Shown here: positions 15,186 through 19,848 of the stretch, one piece after another
Position numbering within the stretch: position 1 is the first letter of the stretch
How the letters are laid out: every line of letters begins with the position of its first letter
NCBI GenBank assembly: GCA_024694785.1
Contig: JAILJL010000106.1
Coordinates: 1 to 19,848 of the forward strand
Length of the DNA: 19,848 nt
Direction: 5' to 3'
From: Lachnospiraceae bacterium
GTDB lineage: Bacteria; Bacillota; Clostridia; Lachnospirales; Lachnospiraceae
Notes under the pieces: generated by a model
Database searches by the model: none
Told to the model about the DNA's origin: nothing
What the model saw: only the letters and a program-made list of their open reading frames with translations
Made by a program: the position numbers and the translations under genes

Positions 15186-15833
15186 ATGAGACTTAAACAT
15201 ATCAAAGGCGCAGAAGACAAGGTATATAACAGTGTCCACTGCATCAATCTTGAAAATATTGAGAAAGGCAGCCTAAGAAGCGCTTTTCCCACCCCTTCCA
15301 ATCCGCTTAATATCGAAATCGGCACCGGTAAGGGACAATTTATAATGGAGCTTGCAAGACATAATCCCGATATCAACTTCCTTGGCATAGAGCGGTACTC
15401 TTCCGTTCTTTTAAGAGCGTGCCAGAAAATGGATGAAATGGAGGTTCCGCTTCCGAATCTTAAATTTATCTGTTGTGATGCGGAAGTCTTGCCGGATTAC
15501 CTCAACGAGGGCGATGTGGATTGTATCTTTCTTAATTTCTCGGATCCCTGGCCAAAAGACCGGCACGCTAAGCGCCGTCTTACTTCTTCACGCTTTCTGG
15601 CTCGCTATGACAAGTTCCTTAAAAAAGGCGGCGAGATAAGATTTAAGACGGATAACAAAGACCTTTTCGACTTTTCCGTAGAAGAGTTTAAAAGCAATAA
15701 CTGGGAACTTACCGCAATAACCTACGATCTTCATAATGACGAAGCGCTCTGTAGCGGCAATATAATGACCGAATATGAGGAACGCTTCAGCAGTGAAGGT
15801 GTTAAGATCAATATGCTTATTGCAAGACGATAA
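15186..15833 (+). CDS. trmB: tRNA (guanine46-N7)-methyltransferase
   Basis: A 215-residue SAM-dependent enzyme making m7G46 in the variable loop of tRNAs. LNIEIGTGKGQFIMELA (41-57) is motif I in its TrmB form. FLGIERYSSVLLRA (65-78) contains the acidic SAM-ribose residue. IFLNFSDPWPKDRHAKRRL (114-132) is the hallmark catalytic block. TEYEERF (195-201) is the conserved C-terminal substrate loop. I choose the ATG at 15186 because AAAGAGG ends 5 bases upstream. An earlier ATG at 15153 overlaps the -10 box and cannot lie within the transcript. Length fits the family (210-240). It is monocistronic and followed at once by a terminator. Confidence 0.96.
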   Translation: MRLKHIKGAEDKVYNSVHCINLENIEKGSLRSAFPTPSNPLNIEIGTGKGQFIMELARHNPDINFLGIERYSSVLLRACQKMDEMEVPLPNLKFICCDAEVLPDYLNEGDVDCIFLNFSDPWPKDRHAKRRLTSSRFLARYDKFLKKGGEIRFKTDNKDLFDFSVEEFKSNNWELTAITYDLHNDEALCSGNIMTEYEERFSSEGVKINMLIARR

Positions 15834-15840
15834 AGATAAA

Positions 15841-15873
15841 AGGTAGAAGCAACTGCTCCTACCTCTTCTTTTT
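15841..15873. terminator. Intrinsic terminator between trmB and the aldo/keto reductase
   Basis: AGGTAG/CTACCT with one mismatch and an inner AGC/GCT pair (15841-15864) is followed by CTTCTTTTT on the plus strand. A TTTTATCTTT run on the minus strand lets it serve the converging reductase gene too. Confidence 0.75.
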
Positions 15874-16999
15874 ATTCATAGCACTCTGCTATTTTCTTAA
15901 GGTTATCTCTAATTGTAATGTGCTGCGGGCAGACATTCTCACACGCGCCGCATCCGACACACTGGCCGGCCTTACCGAATTCGTCTTTTGCGATTCGCTC
16001 ATATCCTGCCTTGTCAAACTTACCGTTGCCGAATTTAAGATCCTTATTATATAAGGAGAAGAATGCGTTGATTCTTATCTTCATTGGGCATCCGTCAATG
16101 CAGTACTTGCAGCTCGTACAAGGTATCGTCGGTACCGAATCTATGATTTCGACGATTTTCTTCGTTAACGCAATCTCTTTCTCACCTAACGGCTTGAAAT
16201 CCTTCATTAAAGCTGTATTTTCTTTCATCTGCTCAATTGAAGACATTCCTGACAATACCATCATAACATTATCGAGTGATGCAACGAAGCTTAATGCTAA
16301 AGCTGACGGAGTATTGCCGAATTCTTCTTTGATAAGCTTATTGGCTTCTTCTAATGGATTAGCTAGGCTGCCTCCCTTAATAGGCTCCATAACTATAACC
16401 GGCTTGCCGTGCTTAACCGCAGTTTCGTAACAAAGTCGTGCCTCTACGTCCGGCTTCTCCCAATCATAGTAATTAATCTGTAGCTGAATGAAATCGACCT
16501 CCGGGTGCTCGGTCAATATCTTTTCCAAGACTTCTGCCTTATCATGGAAAGAGAATCCCATGAATTTAACCTTACCGGCCTTCTTTAATTCGCTTACATA
16601 TTCAAATGCTTTAAATCCATTCATCTTTTCGTACTCTTTTGCATTTAAAGCATGAACAAGATAGAGATCAAAATAATCTACGCCGCATTTACTAAGCTGC
16701 TCATTGAATATTCTGTCCATATCTTCCTCTTTCTCGATGATAAAAGAAGGGAGCTTGGTTGCAAGATAAAACTTGCTTCTGTCGTATCTGTCTACAAGGC
16801 ATCTCTTGATTACTCTCTCGGATTCGCCGCTATGATATACATACGCCGTATCGAAATATACAAAGCCCTCAGACAAAAAATGATCGACCATATCGCATAC
16901 CTGCTTTTCGTCGACCTTATTATCTGCTCCGATAGGCATTCTCATAAGGCCAAAACCTAATTTTTTCGAGAATAAGTCCCTAACATTCGCCATATTCAT
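15872..16999 (-). CDS. Aldo/keto reductase with C-terminal 2x[4Fe-4S] ferredoxin domain
   Basis: A 375-residue cytosolic oxidoreductase. Residues 1-285 form the aldo/keto reductase barrel, with the usual catalytic tetrad in place: D50 and Y55 in FDTAYVYHSGESE, K82 in LATKL, and H116 in LYLVHALN. MEPIKGG (204-210) is a typical strand-7 block. The tail adds two ferredoxin motifs: C294-C297-C300-C304 (CTSCKYCIDGCP) and C347-C350-C353-C357 (CVGCGACENVCP). Such fusions are common in anaerobic Clostridia and may link NAD(P)H to ferredoxin; the substrate is unknown. AAAGGAGG lies 3 bases before the ATG at 16999 and 9 bases before a second in-frame ATG at 16993, so either start is possible. A promoter fits at 17028-17056. 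Confidence 0.93.
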   Translation of the reverse strand: MNMANVRDLFSKKLGFGLMRMPIGADNKVDEKQVCDMVDHFLSEGFVYFDTAYVYHSGESERVIKRCLVDRYDRSKFYLATKLPSFIIEKEEDMDRIFNEQLSKCGVDYFDLYLVHALNAKEYEKMNGFKAFEYVSELKKAGKVKFMGFSFHDKAEVLEKILTEHPEVDFIQLQINYYDWEKPDVEARLCYETAVKHGKPVIVMEPIKGGSLANPLEEANKLIKEEFGNTPSALALSFVASLDNVMMVLSGMSSIEQMKENTALMKDFKPLGEKEIALTKKIVEIIDSVPTIPCTSCKYCIDGCPMKIRINAFFSLYNKDLKFGNGKFDKAGYERIAKDEFGKAGQCVGCGACENVCPQHITIRDNLKKIAECYE

Positions 17000-17027
17000 T
17001 ATCCTCCTTTGTAAACTCTATGTTCTA

Positions 17028-17056
17028 ATCATATTCTTAATGCGTGCTTTCTGCAA
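17028..17056 (-). promoter_or_regulatory. Promoter for the aldo/keto reductase
   Basis: Minus-strand TTGCAG (17056-17051) and TATGAT (17033-17028) have 17-base spacing, 28 bases before the ATG. Confidence 0.55.
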
Positions 17057-17086
17057 GCGCTTTTTACAAAGAAACTGCTTTAAGAC

Positions 17087-17110
17087 AAAAAAAAGCACCG
17101 ACCCCGTGAC
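17087..17110 (-). terminator. Possible terminator after tRNA-Lys
   Basis: On the minus strand a run of eight T (17094-17087) follows a GC-rich stretch (GTCACGGGGTCGGTGC) about 30 bases after the tRNA. The hairpin is weak (about CAC/GTG only), so the call rests mainly on the T run. Confidence 0.35.
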
Positions 17111-17138
17111 TCTTACGTTCACAAAATCAGTACTTAGA

Positions 17139-17211
17139 TGCGCCATCAGGGGCTCGAACCCTGGACACCCTGATTAAGAGTCAGGTGCTCTACCAGCTGA
17201 GCTAATGGCGC
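17139..17211 (-). tRNA. tRNA-Lys (anticodon CTT)
   Basis: A full cloverleaf on the minus strand: acceptor GCGCCAT/ATGGCGC (7 bp), D-arm GCTC...GAGC, anticodon arm CCTGA-CTCTTAA-TCAGG with anticodon CTT reading AAG, 5-base variable loop GTGTC, T-arm CAGGG-TTCGAGC-CCCTG, and discriminator A. It is 73 bases long and the 3' CCA is not encoded. It has its own promoter upstream and stands alone, not in a tRNA cluster. Confidence 0.97.
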
Positions 17212-17242
17212 TTATTGCTGCCTTTCTGCAAGGCACTTTGTT

Positions 17243-17271
17243 ATTATATTACGCCTTTGCCAAAAATGCAA
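17243..17271 (-). promoter_or_regulatory. Promoter for tRNA-Lys
   Basis: Minus-strand TTGCAT (17271-17266) and perfect TATAAT (17248-17243) with 17-base spacing, about 32 bases before the mature 5' end. A small hairpin GCCTT/AAGGC lies in the leader. Confidence 0.72.
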
Positions 17272-17327
17272 GAACTTTTTTAATTTTTTTGCAAATTCCT
17301 GCACTTTTATTTTTGTGCGTCCTGATA

Positions 17328-17333
17328 TATAAT
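17328..17333 (+). promoter_or_regulatory. -10 element of the pepT promoter
   Basis: A perfect TATAAT with an AT-rich upstream region but no good -35 box: TTTTAT sits at the expected distance. It would give a leader of about 55 bases before the ATG at 17395, with AGGGGG 6 bases before the start. Confidence 0.5.
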
Positions 17334-17394
17334 CGAAGTATACTTTGAATTAGGCGTACAATGCTGCTTAATTACTATATTCAGGGGGTACACA

Positions 17395-18612
17395 ATGGAT
17401 TTAAAAACCAGATTCTTAAACTACATCTCGGTTCATACAACTTCCAAGGACGATATGGATTGTATTCCAAGTTCCGAGATCCAATTCAATCTTGCTCACA
17501 TACTCGAAAAGGAGTTAAAAGAGCTTAATTTGGAGAAGGTTACATGCAACGATCACTGCTATGTATATGCACTTCTTCCTGCTACCAAAGGATACGAAGG
17601 CAAAAAAACCGTAGGATTCATCGCTCATATGGATACAGCTCCGGATTATCCGGGCGAGAACGTTAATCCGCAGATTATCGAGAATTATAACGGAGAAGAT
17701 GTTGTCCTTCCTAAGACAGGTGCAGTACTTAAAGTTTCCAACTTCCCGCATCTTAAATCTTTAAAGGGACGTACTCTTATTACAACAGACGGCAGCACTC
17801 TCCTTGGTGCCGACGATAAGGCCGGTATTGCGACAATAATTACCGCAGTTGACGAAATTATCAAAGATGGTACTCCTCACGGCGATATCTGGATAGGATT
17901 TACGCCTGATGAAGAAGTTGGATGCGGTGCAGATAAGTTCAATCTCGACTATTTCAAGGCTGATTATGCTTATACAATAGATGGTGATTACGAAGGCGAA
18001 GTTGCATACGAGAACTTCAATGCTTCTTCCGCAACGGTTAAATTCACGGGCGTTAACGTACATCCGGGTGAAGCTAAGAATATTATGGTTAATGCCGCTG
18101 CAATCGCTTGCGAATTCAATTCACTTTTACCGGGGGCTATGACACCGGAACATACGGAAGGACATGAAGGCTTTATTCACTTAACCGATATGGATGGCTG
18201 TGTTGAAAAAGCTTCTCTCCACTACATTATTCGCGATCATAATTTCGAGCTCTTTAATAAGAAAGCTGAATTACTCAGAGTGACGGCAGACCTTATCAAT
18301 ACAAAATACGGCGAAGGTACGTGTACTGTTGAGATTAACGAAAGCTATCGCAATATGCTTGAGATTATTGAGAAGAACAACTATGTTGTGGATCTTGCCC
18401 GTGACGCTATAAGATCAGTAGGCCTTGATCCGATTTCCAGACCTGTACGCGGCGGCACTGACGGAGCACGGCTTTCTTTCATGGGTCTTCCTTGTCCTAA
18501 CCTCGGCGCAGGCGGATACGGATTCCACGGCCCATACGAACATATAACGATCGAAGGTATGGAGACATCCGTTAAGATAATCAAATATCTTATGACTCAT
18601 ACAGAGAAATAA
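17395..18612 (+). CDS. pepT: Peptidase T (tripeptide aminopeptidase, M20 family)
   Basis: A 405-residue cytosolic zinc enzyme that removes the N-terminal residue from tripeptides. Metal and catalytic residues are visible: GFIAHMDTAPD with H78 and D80, LGADDKAGIA with D140, FTPDEEVGCGAD with E173 and E174, and TIDGDYEGEVAYENFNA with D196. Near the end GGTDGARLSFMGLPCPNLGAGG and the GFHGPYEHITIEGM stretch carry the last zinc histidine. HPGEAKNIMVNA is the dimerisation-domain signature of PepT. Length is standard (about 405-410). The ATG is chosen from AGGGGG at 17383-17388 and the match of the N-terminus to the family. It is transcribed alone and closed by a hairpin terminator. A role in using imported or turnover peptides is inferred from the family. 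Confidence 0.97.
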   Translation: MDLKTRFLNYISVHTTSKDDMDCIPSSEIQFNLAHILEKELKELNLEKVTCNDHCYVYALLPATKGYEGKKTVGFIAHMDTAPDYPGENVNPQIIENYNGEDVVLPKTGAVLKVSNFPHLKSLKGRTLITTDGSTLLGADDKAGIATIITAVDEIIKDGTPHGDIWIGFTPDEEVGCGADKFNLDYFKADYAYTIDGDYEGEVAYENFNASSATVKFTGVNVHPGEAKNIMVNAAAIACEFNSLLPGAMTPEHTEGHEGFIHLTDMDGCVEKASLHYIIRDHNFELFNKKAELLRVTADLINTKYGEGTCTVEINESYRNMLEIIEKNNYVVDLARDAIRSVGLDPISRPVRGGTDGARLSFMGLPCPNLGAGGYGFHGPYEHITIEGMETSVKIIKYLMTHTEK

Positions 18613-18623
18613 GCTACCAAAAT

Positions 18624-18653
18624 GGGACTCGGTTAACCGAGTCCCTACTTTTT
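18624..18653. terminator. Intrinsic terminator after pepT
   Basis: A perfect 9-bp stem GGGACTCGG-TTAA-CCGAGTCCC (18624-18645) is followed by TACTTTTTATT on the plus strand. On the minus strand the tail is ATTTTGG, so it may also end the converging gene. Confidence 0.88.
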
Positions 18654-18656
18654 ATT

Positions 18657-19784
18657 CTAATTCATATTAGCGAGTAATGCTTGAATTTCATCAGGCGTCA
18701 TTACATGATTCGGATCCGACAAGTCAGGCATTGCAGGCTTTGGTTCCTCTGCCGCAGGAGCAGGTTCCGGCTCAGGTATCGGCTCCGGTTCAGGTTCTGC
18801 TACAGCTTCAGGCTCCGGTATCAGCTCAGGTTCAGGTTCTGCTACAGGCTCAGGCTCGACAATAGGCTCGGCCTCAATTACAGGCTCTTCCACTTCGCTT
18901 GTGTCTCCCATAAATAATTCTTCGGCGACTACGTCTACCTGCGCATCTTGTGCTTCGACAAATTCAGCGCCTATATCCACTCCAAGATCACCCTCGCCAA
19001 GTAATGAATCAAGATTGATATCTCCTTCATCATTACCGGAAATTAAATCATTGAATTCATTTTCATCTTCAAAATTTAAACTATCAAACGCAGATTCCGG
19101 CGCAGATACTGTCTGCTGCACAGGCGCTGTCATCATAACAGGCTGTGACTGAATGTTGCGACCGATAGAATAAATATCCTTGCCCAATGAAAGCTCTAAC
19201 TGCTTAATTGCATTGGTAATCTCCGACTGCTTAAGAAGAATATCCCTCATACCTTCCTTAGAGGATTCCTTCTGACTATTAAGGAGCTTTTCTTCCATTC
19301 GATTGATCGCATCTTCGAAAGCGTAAAGCTTATCGATAACCTTATCGTTGGAATTCATTAAAGCATCGGTGTTTTCCTTATTACGACTGATTGTAATCTT
19401 AGCGATACTCTTCTGTGCATCGATAATCTCTTCTGTCGGAATACCAATCCTGTCTTCAAGATCTTCTATTCTCTCTTCAAGATCTTCACCATACTTCTTA
19501 AGCATAAGATATGTGGCTTTGGAGGACTTAAAAAGATCGTTATAAGTCTCTTCCATTCTCTTCTCATGTAAGAAGCGTATCTCCATAATAGAACTTACAA
19601 AGAAATACACCGAAACCAAGAATACAAGCGATATAATTGCAATAACCCATATCATGTCGGACAAATTAATCATCGCAAATAGATCAAATGCGAGGCACGC
19701 CGCCATAATAACCGAAGCAAATATCGCTTTCAAGCCGGCTACTTCTGTCTGTGGAACTTTGTACTCTCTTTCATGTTTGCTCAT
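18657..19784 (-). CDS. Two-TM membrane protein with coiled coil, Pro/Glu repeat tail and terminal DEIQALL motif
   Basis: A 375-residue protein; I do not recognise a named family. The ATG at 19784 has AAGGAGG 8 bases upstream; a frame from 19811 covers that ribosome site and is rejected. Two hydrophobic helices lie near residues 20-39 and 44-64, with a short loop between them, so both ends should face the same side, probably the cytosol. A charged coiled-coil region (about 70-200) contains EDLEERIEDLEDRIG and KQLELSLGKDI. An acidic Asp/Glu-rich segment and then alternating Glu-Pro repeats (about 300-350) follow. The end reads DPNHVMTPDEIQALLANMN, like the FliM/FliY N-terminal 'LSQDEIDALL' peptide that binds CheY-P. 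This suggests a membrane-tethered scaffold with a C-terminal docking peptide. Its function is unknown. Confidence 0.75.
   Translation of the reverse strand: MSKHEREYKVPQTEVAGLKAIFASVIMAACLAFDLFAMINLSDMIWVIAIISLVFLVSVYFFVSSIMEIRFLHEKRMEETYNDLFKSSKATYLMLKKYGEDLEERIEDLEDRIGIPTEEIIDAQKSIAKITISRNKENTDALMNSNDKVIDKLYAFEDAINRMEEKLLNSQKESSKEGMRDILLKQSEITNAIKQLELSLGKDIYSIGRNIQSQPVMMTAPVQQTVSAPESAFDSLNFEDENEFNDLISGNDEGDINLDSLLGEGDLGVDIGAEFVEAQDAQVDVVAEELFMGDTSEVEEPVIEAEPIVEPEPVAEPEPELIPEPEAVAEPEPEPIPEPEPAPAAEEPKPAMPDLSDPNHVMTPDEIQALLANMN
18771..18854. repeat. Two tandem copies of a 42-base repeat inside the membrane-protein gene
   Basis: Copies at 18771-18812 and 18813-18854 differ at about 5 of 42 positions. 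They encode two 14-residue units (VAEPEPELIPEPEA and VAEPEPEPIPEPEP), so copy number can change without breaking the frame. Confidence 0.8.
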
Positions 19785-19848
19785 AAATTGGGCCTCCTTA
19801 AATTGAATCAAAAGCTCTATTTTATTTTTAATTTAGCGTTCCCGAGGT

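Noticed and set aside
18771..18854. Repeats that might be read as a small CRISPR array
   Set aside because: The units are directly adjacent without spacers, lie in frame within a gene and code for Glu-Pro repeats.

Overview
The window looks like chromosomal DNA from a low-GC Gram-positive anaerobe of the Clostridia, most likely Lachnospiraceae-like (Butyrivibrio/Roseburia type). This is inferred from the yaaR-holB-ricT-trmN6-rsmI order typical of Firmicutes, strong AGGAGG ribosome sites, consensus sigma-A promoters, and an aldo/keto reductase with a ferredoxin tail. No species can be named from the sequence alone.

Region 1 (1-3921, + strand) is visibly more AT-rich and uses many ATA and AGA codons. 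It holds the end of a peptide-modification locus: the C-terminal part of a LanB-type (lantibiotic dehydratase family) enzyme cut by the left edge, a solute-binding-protein-like polypeptide with no signal peptide, and an ABC half-transporter fused to its ATPase. The three genes overlap or nearly touch and probably form one operon. They suggest that a ribosomally made peptide is modified and exported. This is the most unusual part of the window. It ends in a tRNA-like inverted-repeat element (3941-4022) and a 15-bp bidirectional terminator.

Region 2 (4062-5347, - strand) is a membrane-anchored type B carboxylesterase that is broken: a deletion plus frame change removes the nucleophile region.

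Region 3 (5455-12803, - strand) is a long co-directional run. Read in its own direction it is abiEi-abiEii, a guanylate-kinase-like gene, yaaR, holB, ricT, trmN6, rsmI and mgtE. The core from the kinase to rsmI matches the Bacillus tmk-yaaQ-yaaR-holB-yaaT-yabA-yabB-yabC neighbourhood, with a GMK-type kinase in the tmk position and yaaQ and yabA absent. An AbiE-type toxin-antitoxin pair sits at its head and the Mg2+ channel MgtE at its tail.

Region 4 (12804-18656) holds separately transcribed genes: a small ArgR-like regulator (+), a DacF-type D,D-carboxypeptidase (-), trmB (+, with a promoter back to back with that of dacF), an aldo/keto reductase with two 4Fe-4S motifs (-), tRNA-Lys(CTT) (-) and pepT (+). 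Most have recognisable promoters and hairpin terminators.

Region 5 (18657-19784, - strand) is a two-TM coiled-coil membrane protein with an acidic Pro/Glu tail and a C-terminal motif resembling the FliM EIDALL peptide. No CRISPR array, insertion sequence or rRNA was seen, and no stretch over 300 bases lacks a gene.
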